Source of the DNA: VRUE01 sp035997045
GTDB taxonomy: Bacteria; Actinomycetota; Thermoleophilia; Solirubrobacterales; 70-9
Direction: 5' to 3'
DNA length: 58,700 bases
Assembly: GCA_035997045.1 (NCBI GenBank)
Contig: DASYIY010000040.1
Span: 1 to 58,700 of the forward strand
Shown here: in pieces, positions 47,568 to 55,408 of the stretch
Layout of the letters: every line of letters starts with the position of its first letter
How positions within the stretch are numbered: position 1 is the first letter of the stretch
Program-made: the position numbers and the translations under genes
The notes under the pieces: generated by a model
Databases searched by the model: none
What the model was told of the DNA's origin: nothing
What the model saw: only the letters and a program-made list of their open reading frames with translations

Positions 47568-48989
47568 TCAGCGCCGCAGGCGGCGGGCGTGCTCGACCGC
47601 CCCGTCCCAGGTAGAGATCTCGCCCGCGTACTGGGCCGCCTCCAGCTCCGCCAGCAGCTCGCCGACCTGGGGGCCCTGTGGGATCTTCAACTCGATCGCC
47701 AGCTCGTCGCCCCGGACCAGCGGCTCGGGGGGGCCCTGGCGGCGCCAGTCGAGCGCCGCCGCGAGCATTTCCCGGGCGAGACCGAGATGCGCCTCGATCG
47801 CCTCCTCGCTGGCAAGCGGCCCGGAGCCACGAGCCGAGAGGCGGTCGGCGATCGTCAGCAGGGTCACGTCGACGCCGACCGGCTCCGTCGCCCGCAGGTA
47901 GTCGTGGACCCGGCGCAGTGGCAGCGGCGCCTCGCGGACCATGAAGCCGAGCCGCAGGTGGTGCAGGGTCAGATCCTGCAGATGGCGGCTGAGGGCGCGG
48001 CTCGCCCGCAGCCTGGCGCAGATCGAGCCGACGATCCCGGCGCCGTCGCGGTCGTGGCCGATGAAGGTGACGAAGCCGTCCCTTTCGGTCCTCGTCGCCG
48101 GCTTGCCGATGTCGTGCAGGAGGGCGCCGAAGCGCAGCGCCGTGGCGCGGCTGATCTCGTCGGCGAGCGGCTCGGCGAGCAGCGATTCCAGCTCGGCCGC
48201 ACGCTCGCCGCCGAAGCGCTCGAGCTGGCTCTCGACTTCGAGCGTGCGCTCGAGCACGGCGATCGTGTGGCCGTAAACGTCGAGGTGATGGTTGGGCCCC
48301 TGTTCGACCCCGCGCAGGGCCTCCAGCTCGGGCAGGACGACGGCGGTGAGGCCGAGTTCGTCCAGCAGCCGCAAACCGCGCAGCGGATCGGGCCCGCCGA
48401 CCAGCTGTCGCAGCTCGACCAGCTGTCGCTCCCCCGCGGCCTCGGCCGCCCGCGGCGCTTCGGCGCGAGCGAGGGCCGCGGTGCCGGCCTCGACCTCCAT
48501 GCCGAGGCCGGCGGCCAGCCTCGCCGCCCGCAGCAGGCGCAGCGGGTCGGCGGCGAAGCTGCGCTCGCCCACCGCCCGCAGCAGGCGGCGCTCGAGATCG
48601 ACCAGGCCACCGTGGGGATCGATCGGCTCGCCACCGTCGAGCGGCATGGCGACGGCGCCGACGGTGAAGTCGCGCTCGGCGAGGTCGGCCTTGATCGTCT
48701 CGCCGCGCAGCGCCGTCAGGTCGATCTGCCAGGAGCCATCGGTGCCGACCGCGCGCCAGGTGGCGAACTCGGCGGAGAGCTCGAACGAGTGCCCCTTACC
48801 CTCGCGGGCGATCGCCTTGGCGGCCGCGGCAACATCGCCGGCAACGGCCAGGTCGAGATCGACCACGTCTCGCCCCAGCGCTGCATCGCGGACGGCTCCG
48901 CCGACGATCCAGACCCCCCCGCCTCCACCGAGCGCCCGCCTCGCGAGGGCTACCGGCGGTGCCGGGGCGAGGCGCTCGGCGACGCTCAT
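47568..48989 (-). CDS. cca: CCA-adding/poly(A) polymerase-type tRNA nucleotidyltransferase
   Basis: 473 residues. VWIVGGAVRDAALGRDVVDLDLAV is the class II nucleotidyltransferase head with GGAVRD and D-x-D; DFTVGAVAMPLDGGEPIDPHGG is the next conserved block, and RLLRAARLAAGLGM the helix that follows. An HD domain is present (FGALLHDIGKPATRTERDG), as in many bacterial CCA enzymes. It repairs or adds the CCA tail; the tRNA-Pro gene here lacks encoded CCA, which fits. It overlaps the alr gene upstream by four bases. Confidence 0.9.
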   Translation of the reverse strand: MSVAERLAPAPPVALARRALGGGGGVWIVGGAVRDAALGRDVVDLDLAVAGDVAAAAKAIAREGKGHSFELSAEFATWRAVGTDGSWQIDLTALRGETIKADLAERDFTVGAVAMPLDGGEPIDPHGGLVDLERRLLRAVGERSFAADPLRLLRAARLAAGLGMEVEAGTAALARAEAPRAAEAAGERQLVELRQLVGGPDPLRGLRLLDELGLTAVVLPELEALRGVEQGPNHHLDVYGHTIAVLERTLEVESQLERFGGERAAELESLLAEPLADEISRATALRFGALLHDIGKPATRTERDGFVTFIGHDRDGAGIVGSICARLRASRALSRHLQDLTLHHLRLGFMVREAPLPLRRVHDYLRATEPVGVDVTLLTIADRLSARGSGPLASEEAIEAHLGLAREMLAAALDWRRQGPPEPLVRGDELAIELKIPQGPQVGELLAELEAAQYAGEISTWDGAVEHARRLRR

Positions 48990-50095
48990 GCAGCTTCCCG
49001 CGGAACCCTGGCAGAGATCCCGCAGGTGACCTCGTAGTTGATCGTGCCGATGCGCCCGGCGACCTCCTCGGCGAGGATCGCCTCGCCTCCCTGCGAGCCG
49101 ATCAGAACGGCCTCATCGCCGGGCTCGACCTCGGTCTCGGGGCCGAGGTCGATGGTAACGTTGTCCATCGAGACGGTGCCGACGAGCGGATGGCGGCGGC
49201 CGCGGATCAGCACCTCGGCGTTGTTAGAGAGCGCACGGCGCACCCCGTCGCCGTAGCCGAGCGGCAGGACCCCGACCGAGGTGTCGGCGGGAGCCCGCCA
49301 GGTGCGCCCATAGCCGGCGCTGGCGCCGGCTACGAAGCGCTTTACGTCGGCGACGTAAGAGCGCAGCGACATCGCCGGCTCGAGCCCCCGCTCCCCCGGG
49401 TCGCCCTGGAACGGATCGAGCCCGTAGACGGCGACCCCGCAGCGGGCCATGTCGAAATGCGAGCGTGGCTCGCGGAAGACGGCGGCGCTGTTGGCGGCGT
49501 GGACCGTCACCTCGGGAAACTCGGCCCTGACCGCATCGGCAACCGCCCCGAAGCGATCGAGCTGCTCGTCGAAGAACTCGGAATCGGGTTCGTCGGCAGT
49601 GGCGAAATGGGTCCAGACCCCGGCCAGCTCGAGCTGGGGATCCTCGGCGCAAGCGCGGGCCAGGCCCAGTACGGCGGTGGGATCGGGATTGCCGAGCCGG
49701 CCCATGCCGCTGTCGTGCTTGACGTGGACGCGGACCGGCCGGCCCTGGGCGCGGCCGCGGGCGCTGAGCAGCTGACGGAAGCCTTCGCTCCAGACCGCCA
49801 CCTCCGATCCTGCCGCGAGCGCGTCCTCGAGGTCGTCGGCAGCCAGCGCCCCCATCGTCAACAGCGGGATCTGCGGAAAGCGGCGGCCGATCTGCCCCGC
49901 CTCGGCACCGGTTGCGACCGCCAGCCGCGTCGCACCCCCCGCCAGTGCCGCCGTGGCGCAGCCATCGGCACCATGGCCATAGCCGTCGGCCTTGACCACG
50001 GCGCAGAGCTCGGCGCCCTCACGCAGCTCGGACCTGAGCCGCGCGCAGTTGCGCTCGACGGCCCCGAGGTCGATTCGGGCAAGCGCCCGCGCCAT
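48986..50095 (-). CDS. alr: Alanine racemase
   Basis: 369 residues. Makes D-alanine for peptidoglycan. PLP-binding Lys is in CAVVKADGYGHGADG near residue 33; the C-terminal beta domain has the catalytic Tyr in SAGYGRTWRAP and then LGYGDGVRRALSN; the end TINYEVTCGISARVPRE is typical. Length is standard. It lies between a CBS gene (5 bases upstream) and cca (overlap of four), inside the actinobacterial glmM-glmS-acpS-nnr-alr block, whose gene order is well conserved. Confidence 0.95.
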   Translation of the reverse strand: MARALARIDLGAVERNCARLRSELREGAELCAVVKADGYGHGADGCATAALAGGATRLAVATGAEAGQIGRRFPQIPLLTMGALAADDLEDALAAGSEVAVWSEGFRQLLSARGRAQGRPVRVHVKHDSGMGRLGNPDPTAVLGLARACAEDPQLELAGVWTHFATADEPDSEFFDEQLDRFGAVADAVRAEFPEVTVHAANSAAVFREPRSHFDMARCGVAVYGLDPFQGDPGERGLEPAMSLRSYVADVKRFVAGASAGYGRTWRAPADTSVGVLPLGYGDGVRRALSNNAEVLIRGRRHPLVGTVSMDNVTIDLGPETEVEPGDEAVLIGSQGGEAILAEEVAGRIGTINYEVTCGISARVPREAA

Positions 50096-50099
50096 CGGA

Positions 50100-50564
50100 C
50101 TAGCGGTCGGCGACGAGCGCTGCCAGCGCGTCGGCCCGGGTCACCAGTCCGGCGAGGCGGCCCTCGCCGTCGACCACCGGCAGGTGGTTGTGGTGCTTCT
50201 CGGCGATCGTCTTGGCGATCGCCTCAGCGTCGTCGTCATCGCGGGCGACGATCGGGGCGGCCGTCATCAGCTCGGAGACCTTGGTCGCAAAGGCCTTGTT
50301 GAGGCGCTTCTCGAAGCCCTTCATCGAACCGACGAAGACGATCCCGCCCATGATGTTTATGTAGTGGGGCAGGTGCAGGTCGGCTTCCTCGTCGCTAAGG
50401 ATCAGGTCCGACTCGCTGACGATGCCGACCACCTTGCGTTCCGCGTCGATCACCGGGATCGCGCCCATGTCGGTCTTCGCCAGCAGCTCGATCGCGGCGC
50501 GCGCGTCAGCATCGGGAGAGACGGTGGGCACGTCGGCATCCATGATTTCAGCGGCGGTCTTCAT
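50100..50564 (-). CDS. CBS-domain protein
   Basis: 154 residues from ATG 50562-50564, with TAATCT (50573-50578) 8 bases upstream. Two CBS motifs at about 8-60 and 95-150: AEIMDADVPTVSPDADARAAI with IPVIDAERKVVGIVSESDL, and SELMTAAPIVARDDDDAEAIA with LPVVDGEGRLAGLVTRADAL. The stretch between them (LPHYINIMGGIVFVGSMKGFE) is the extra loop common to this subgroup. Binds adenine nucleotides; no effector domain. It lies between nnr and alr. The long frame running upstream to 51758 is antisense-like read-through of nnr in another frame. Confidence 0.9.
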   Translation of the reverse strand: MKTAAEIMDADVPTVSPDADARAAIELLAKTDMGAIPVIDAERKVVGIVSESDLILSDEEADLHLPHYINIMGGIVFVGSMKGFEKRLNKAFATKVSELMTAAPIVARDDDDAEAIAKTIAEKHHNHLPVVDGEGRLAGLVTRADALAALVADR

Positions 50565-50575
50565 CGAAGGCGAGA

Positions 50576-52045
50576 TTATTCGACCGGAGCATTGGGAGCG
50601 ATCCCGAGCGGGATCGAGTCGATCACATCGGTGGCGATCACCGACTCGGCGGTGCCGACGCGAGCGGCGGCCTCGCGACCGGCGCGCGCGTGGGCGAGGA
50701 CCGCCGCGCAGGCGGCGGCGAAGGGATCGAGGCCGCGTGCCAGCAGGGCGGCGACGATGCCGGACAGCACGTCGCCGGTGCCCGCCGTCGCCAGCGCCGG
50801 AGCCGGCAGCGCGTTGACGGCGACCTGCACGCCGTCGGTGACGATCGTGTCGTCGCCCTTGAGCACGACCACAGCCTCGGCTGCCAACGCTGCCTCGCGG
50901 GCGGAGGCGAGGCGGTGGGCGGCGATCTCCCCGGGGGAACGATCGAGCAGGCGCCCAAGCTCCCCCGCGTGGGGCGTGAGAATCGTCGGCGCCTTGCGGG
51001 CGGCGATCAGCTCGATCCGCCCGGCGAAGGCGTTGAGGCCGTCGGCGTCGATCGCCAGCGGCACCTCGATCGAGGCGGCGGCGTCGCGAGCCAACTCGAC
51101 CGAGCCGGGGTCGCGGCCCATCCCCGGCCCGAGCACCCCGGCCGCCGCCCGCTCGAAGCTGCGCAGGACCGCCTTCAGCGAGGCCGGCGCCAAGCAGCCA
51201 TCTCCACCCGGGCAGCCGACCGACATCACCTCGGGCTGGCCGGCCTCGAAGATCGGCTCGAGCTCTGCCGGCACGGCCACGGTGGCGTAGCCGGCCCCGG
51301 CCCGGATCGCCGCCAGCGAGGACATCTGCACCGCCCCGGTCAGCCCGCGCGACCCACCGGCGATCGTCACCTGCCCAGAGCTGAACTTGGTCGAGCGGGA
51401 ACCGCGGGGCGGGGCCAGCGCCAGCACCGCCGGCTCGATCGTCCCGCCCGCCGGCTCGCCGGGCGCACCGCCGGGAATCCCGATCGGGACCACCCGCAAC
51501 TCCCCCGTGTGCCACTTGCCGGGCGCGATCCGGTGCCCGAGCTTCGCCGCGTGGAAGCTGACGGTCAGGTCTGCCTCGACCGCCGCTCCGGCGATCTCGC
51601 CCGTGGAGGCATCGACCCCCGAAGCGATGTCGCAGGCCACAACCGGCGCCCCGCAGCGATTGATCGCCTCGATCGCCGCCAGGGTCGGCTCGCGCAGCGC
51701 CCCGGCGAAGCCGGTGCCGAAGATCGAATCGACGACCGCGCCCGAACCCCCGAGCCAAGCATCGAGGTCAGCGGGAACCTCTCCCGAAAAGAGCTCCGCA
51801 ACGTCGACCTCGTATCCCATCGCCGACAAGTGCCGCGCCGCCACAAGCCCGTCGCCGCCGTTGTTGCCCTTGCCGCAGACGATGCGCACGGGACCGCCGG
51901 GCGCCAGCTCGGCGACAGCCTCGGCCAGCGCCGTCCCGGCTGCCTCCATCAGCTCCGCCTCGGCGACGCCCTGCTCCTCGATCGCCCAGCGATCGACCCC
52001 CCGCATCGTCTCGGCGTCGTACAGCGGCTTCAGCCACGGCTGCAT
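50576..52045 (-). CDS. nnr: Bifunctional NAD(P)H-hydrate epimerase/ADP-dependent dehydratase
   Basis: 489 residues, a fusion. N-terminal YjeF domain (about 1-205): VRIVCGKGNNGGDGLVAARHL and the SGVDASTGEIAG loop, interconverting R- and S-NAD(P)HX. C-terminal ribokinase-like domain (about 215-485): GQVTIAGGSRGLTGAVQMS, PLAIDADGLNAF, LTPHAGELGRLL and NALPAPALATAGTGDVLSGIVAALLARG, with the anion hole GTGD. This enzyme pair repairs damaged NAD(P)H. It is followed after eleven bases by the CBS gene. Confidence 0.95.
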   Translation of the reverse strand: MQPWLKPLYDAETMRGVDRWAIEEQGVAEAELMEAAGTALAEAVAELAPGGPVRIVCGKGNNGGDGLVAARHLSAMGYEVDVAELFSGEVPADLDAWLGGSGAVVDSIFGTGFAGALREPTLAAIEAINRCGAPVVACDIASGVDASTGEIAGAAVEADLTVSFHAAKLGHRIAPGKWHTGELRVVPIGIPGGAPGEPAGGTIEPAVLALAPPRGSRSTKFSSGQVTIAGGSRGLTGAVQMSSLAAIRAGAGYATVAVPAELEPIFEAGQPEVMSVGCPGGDGCLAPASLKAVLRSFERAAAGVLGPGMGRDPGSVELARDAAASIEVPLAIDADGLNAFAGRIELIAARKAPTILTPHAGELGRLLDRSPGEIAAHRLASAREAALAAEAVVVLKGDDTIVTDGVQVAVNALPAPALATAGTGDVLSGIVAALLARGLDPFAAACAAVLAHARAGREAAARVGTAESVIATDVIDSIPLGIAPNAPVE

Positions 52046-52056
52046 CTCGGTTCAGC

Positions 52057-53334
52057 CTAACCCCGACCGGCTTCCCACAACGCCGACAGGGGCAGTGCCC
52101 ACAGGCCCTCGCCGAACGGCAGCGTCCGCTCACCGGCGTAGAGAACCACCCCGGTGACGAGCCGCGAGCCGATGCGCTCGCGCATGTGCTTGAGGCCGCG
52201 AAAGTCCTCGGCACGAACAGTCGCACTCGCCTTCACCTCGATTCCCACCACCTCCCCGGATGGGCGCTCGACGATCACATCGACCTCGCGATTGTCCTCG
52301 CGGTAGTGCCAAAAGGTGAGCGCTTCCGATGACCAAGACGCCTGCCGCTCGAGCTCAGTAGCCGCGAAGGTCTCAAACAGCGCACCTGCGACACCGCCGT
52401 CCTCGCGCACCCGTTTCCGGTCCGCCCCGATCAGGGCCGCAAGCAGTCCGGTATCGGTCACGTAAAGCTTTGGCGCCTTGACCTGACGTTTTCCGAGGTT
52501 GACGTGCCAGGGGCGGCGTACGCGAACCAGGAAAAGGCGCTCCAGCACGTCGACATAGCCCTTTGCCGTCTTACCGCTCACGCCGGCTTCCCGCCCGAGA
52601 GCATCGAAACGGGCGAGCGACGCCGACCGAGCCGCAATCAATCGCAACAGCGTTCCCACCGCGGCGGGCTCGTACACATGGGAAGTCTCGACAACGTCGC
52701 GCTCGACAATCGATGTGACATAGCTGTCGAAAAACCGGCGGCGGTCGGCCCCGTCGCGCCGCTGTGCCTCCGGAAACCCGCCCCTCAGCAGCAACTCCGC
52801 ATACTCGTGGCGCCCGGTGGGCGCATCGGCGATGGAAGGAACCGTGCCTCGAAACAGCCCGCTGAGAAATTCCTCGTGCTGCGCACGCAACTCCCCCTGA
52901 GTGAATGGCCACAGCGTCAGATAGTCGATTCGCCCTGGCAGCGCATCGCTCACAGTCGGAATGCGCCTCAGATTCGCCGACCCTGTCAGAAGAAATTGAC
53001 CTGGATCGTCATTCCGATCGAGCAGCGCCTTGATCGCGAGCAACAACTCCGGCGCTCGCTGAATCTCATCGATCACGACATGCCTCCCCAACCCCGCTAC
53101 GAAACCCGTCGGATCGCCAATGGCAAGCTCTCGCGCTGGGGCCTCATCGAGCGTGACGTAGGTAGCTGACAACGCGTCGTTGGCGAGCTTCCGAGCCAGC
53201 GTGCTCTTCCCGGCCTGCCTGGCTCCCAGTAGGGCCACCGCACGAGCGCTTTTCATCGCCTGCATCACGGTCGCGCTTATCGCACGGTCAACGAAGAGCG
53301 AGCCTGACGATGGATCGAACATCCTCAAAATCAT
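52057..53334 (-). CDS. AAA_14/DUF4143 ATPase
   Basis: 425 residues. AVALLGARQAGKSTLARKLAN holds the P-loop; VTLDEAP, VVIDEIQRAPELLLAIKALLD (Walker B) and FLLTGSANLRRIP (sensor) follow, then the DUF4143 C-terminal domain with AKGYVDVLERLFLVRVRRPW, KAPKLYVTDTGLLAALI and the nuclease-like fold EVDVIVERPSGEVVGIEVKAS, whose D-E-K set looks like PD-(D/E)xK. The role of this widespread family is not settled. Start ATG 53332-53334, or a second ATG four codons later. Three 22-bp-phased palindromes lie just upstream. The gene interrupts the usual acpS-nnr order and seems acquired. Confidence 0.9.
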   Translation of the reverse strand: MILRMFDPSSGSLFVDRAISATVMQAMKSARAVALLGARQAGKSTLARKLANDALSATYVTLDEAPARELAIGDPTGFVAGLGRHVVIDEIQRAPELLLAIKALLDRNDDPGQFLLTGSANLRRIPTVSDALPGRIDYLTLWPFTQGELRAQHEEFLSGLFRGTVPSIADAPTGRHEYAELLLRGGFPEAQRRDGADRRRFFDSYVTSIVERDVVETSHVYEPAAVGTLLRLIAARSASLARFDALGREAGVSGKTAKGYVDVLERLFLVRVRRPWHVNLGKRQVKAPKLYVTDTGLLAALIGADRKRVREDGGVAGALFETFAATELERQASWSSEALTFWHYREDNREVDVIVERPSGEVVGIEVKASATVRAEDFRGLKHMRERIGSRLVTGVVLYAGERTLPFGEGLWALPLSALWEAGRG

Positions 53335-53341
53335 AGACGCT

Positions 53342-53397
53342 AACTCGGAGAGTTACAAGCGCCAACTCGGAGAGTTTGTTCTGCTAACTCGGAGAAT
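53342..53397 (-). promoter_or_regulatory. Three palindromic iterons at exact 22-bp spacing
   Basis: AACTCGGAGAGTT at 53342-53354 and 53364-53376, and a decayed copy at 53386-53397. Each unit is itself symmetrical (AACTC-GGA-GAGTT), and the starts are 22 bp apart, two helical turns, so bound proteins would sit on one face of the DNA. The nearest unit ends 8 bases before the ATPase start codon. Probably an operator for repression or self-regulation. Confidence 0.8.
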
Positions 53398-53438
53398 ACC
53401 TGTAAATCAGGCTAATGATGTTTAAAAAAGTCATAGCA

Positions 53439-53795
53439 TCACTGGTTGTCAGTCACCGCGACCGCTGCGGCCCAATCCCGCGAGTGTGTGAGCGATACGC
53501 GTACGTCGAGACCATCTCCCGCGTCGGCAGCGCGTCCGGAAAGGCTGACCGTCGGCGGCTCGCCCGCAACGACCTCGATCTCGCGCAGGCCGAAACCGCC
53601 GCTGAGGCCGAGTGCCTTGACCACGGCCTCCTTGGCGGCGAAGCGGGCGGCCAGATGACGGCCGGGGCGGGCGCGGGCAGTGGCGTAGTCGCGCTCGGCC
53701 TCAGTGAAGACGCGCTCGGCCAGCCGCGGGTGACGCTCCAAGGCACGCTCGAGGCGCTCGATCTCCAGCAGGTCTATGCCGACGCCGGAAGCCAC
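53439..53795 (-). CDS. acpS: Holo-[acyl-carrier-protein] synthase
   Basis: 118 residues from GTG 53793-53795. AcpS moves 4'-phosphopantetheine from CoA to ACP. GVGIDLLEIERLERALE contains the Mg-binding Asp; RHLAARFAAKEAVVKALG contains the catalytic Glu/Lys; the C-terminal VRVSLTHSRDWAAAVAV is the last conserved strand with the His. Length is normal for the trimeric enzyme. TAGGCT (53803-53808 in reverse) is 7 bases upstream and overlaps the stop of the lipoprotein gene, so acpS has its own leaderless-type promoter. Confidence 0.94.
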   Translation of the reverse strand: MASGVGIDLLEIERLERALERHPRLAERVFTEAERDYATARARPGRHLAARFAAKEAVVKALGLSGGFGLREIEVVAGEPPTVSLSGRAADAGDGLDVRVSLTHSRDWAAAVAVTDNQ

Positions 53796-53805
53796 CGGCG
53801 GTAGC

Positions 53806-55380
53806 CTACTTTTCCAAGCCCGCGATCAGCTTCGCCGTCGCCAGTTCGTCGCTGGGACCGGCTCCGAGGGCGAGGTATTCGATCTTCTTCAGGTAGGGAA
53901 CCGCTTCCCAGAAGTCCGTTTTCGAGTGCGGCACCAAGGCTTCCGCCAGGTGCAGGGCGCCGGCACCGTTGACGTAGGCGCTGATCGGCGTGTTGCCCAG
54001 CGAGGCGACCGCGGCCTTGTAGGCGGCGCTGCCGGAAAGGGTTGGGCCCGAGCCCAGTTCGAGGCCTTGGAGAGTCTGGGGCAGGCCATAGCCGATCGCG
54101 ATCCGGCCGTTTTCGGCGACAACGACGATCGGCTTGCCGCCGAGTTCGGAGCTGCGAATCGAGAAGCCGCTCGCTTTGCCGCTGACCGCGGTCACTCCCG
54201 GCACCCGGGCGCCGCGCAGCAACGTGCCGAGGGCGGCGATCGCTTCGGCAGCTTCATCGCCCTTGGCGGTTACGACCAGGGCGCCGCCGAGCGTCTTCCT
54301 GCCGTTCCCTTCGGCGTATACGGCTGCGTCTTCGAGCGAGGCGGCGATCTTGTCGAGGTCGATCCCCGCCTGGCTCAGCGTGCTCTTCAGCTTGTGCGGC
54401 GGCAGTTCCGGCGGGATCCCGGATTCGTCCAGGTGGTCGATCGCTTCTTCGACCTGTTCGCCGAAGCCGGAGACCACGAAGGCCGCAACCGAGCTGGCGG
54501 GCATCGATCCGAGCAGCTTGGAAACGTTGCCGCTGGGCGCCTTCTCGCCACCGAGGTCGCTGCTCAGGTCGACCTCGACCTGGTTTGAGCCGGGAATCAC
54601 GCTTGCCACCGCCGTCGCTTCGCTCGGGTCGATGCCGGAGCTCTGCAGAATTTCCTGGGCCTGCGGATCGATCTTGTCGTCGGACTGCTTGAGCACGCCG
54701 CCGACGTCGACGTAAACATCGGCGATGCTGCCGTTGGAAGCCGCATCGAAGGCCGTCGCGAAGCGGTCTTCGCCGGCCAGCGATTCGCCGTTGGACGCAT
54801 CGACCGCGGCTTTGAAGGCCTTTTCGCCGGCGGCGATCACGGCCCATTCGCCGATCGTGCCGATCGCGTTGCCTTCCGAGCCGCCGACCTTGAAGTCGAT
54901 TCCTTCGTACGAAAGATCTTTGTAAGAGCCCTTGCCGCCGGCGGCCTGCTTGTCGATGAATTCCTGCGTCGCTTTGGCGTCGGTCGTCTGGATCGCGATC
55001 AGTGGATCGGAGAGTTCGCTGCCGTCGAGCCTTTCGAAGGCCACGCCTGCCGTCTTCCCCAGCCATGGTTCGACTTCTTTGGCGAAATTGACCGGTTCGC
55101 CTTCGCCGTCAGCCGAGCTTTCGAGTTCGGCGATGACGAATTCGCCGAGGTTGTCGATGCCGGCGATCTTCTTGGCGACCGAGTCGACGTTCGACTTCAG
55201 CTCACCCGTCGGCTTCAGGTTCCCTTCGACGTAGACCAGCGAGCCCGGCGCCGCAAGGCTGGCCGGCCCGGCGGTATCGGAACTGCTGCTGCTGCCGCTG
55301 CTGCCACTGCCGCCGCAACCGGCAACGACGAACGCGGCGAGAATCGCGAGTACCGCAATGGATAGACGAATCCTGATCAT
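53806..55380 (-). CDS. DUF3352 exported lipoprotein
   Basis: 524 residues. The N terminus has a lipobox (FVVAGCGG, Cys about 22) followed by a Ser/Gly-rich linker and then the DUF3352 domain with its repeated strand motifs: APGSLVYVEGNLKPTG, WAVIAAGEKAFKAAVDAS, ATAFDAASNGSIADVYVDV and a matching second half (GYGLPQTLQGLELGSG and SAYVNGAGALHLAEAL). It is a surface-attached protein of unknown function. It sits between glmS and acpS. The duplicated DUF3352-type layout explains the size. A TACCCT -10-like box lies 10 bases upstream of the ATG. Confidence 0.8.
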   Translation of the reverse strand: MIRIRLSIAVLAILAAFVVAGCGGSGSSGSSSSSDTAGPASLAAPGSLVYVEGNLKPTGELKSNVDSVAKKIAGIDNLGEFVIAELESSADGEGEPVNFAKEVEPWLGKTAGVAFERLDGSELSDPLIAIQTTDAKATQEFIDKQAAGGKGSYKDLSYEGIDFKVGGSEGNAIGTIGEWAVIAAGEKAFKAAVDASNGESLAGEDRFATAFDAASNGSIADVYVDVGGVLKQSDDKIDPQAQEILQSSGIDPSEATAVASVIPGSNQVEVDLSSDLGGEKAPSGNVSKLLGSMPASSVAAFVVSGFGEQVEEAIDHLDESGIPPELPPHKLKSTLSQAGIDLDKIAASLEDAAVYAEGNGRKTLGGALVVTAKGDEAAEAIAALGTLLRGARVPGVTAVSGKASGFSIRSSELGGKPIVVVAENGRIAIGYGLPQTLQGLELGSGPTLSGSAAYKAAVASLGNTPISAYVNGAGALHLAEALVPHSKTDFWEAVPYLKKIEYLALGAGPSDELATAKLIAGLEK

Positions 55381-55408
55381 TGACTCGAAAAGGGTAGCGA
55401 TAAGCCCC

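Noticed and set aside
50564..51758. Extension of the CBS gene to a 552-residue protein
   Set aside because: The upstream part is nnr read in the wrong frame; the CBS protein starts at ATG 50562-50564 with its own -10 box.
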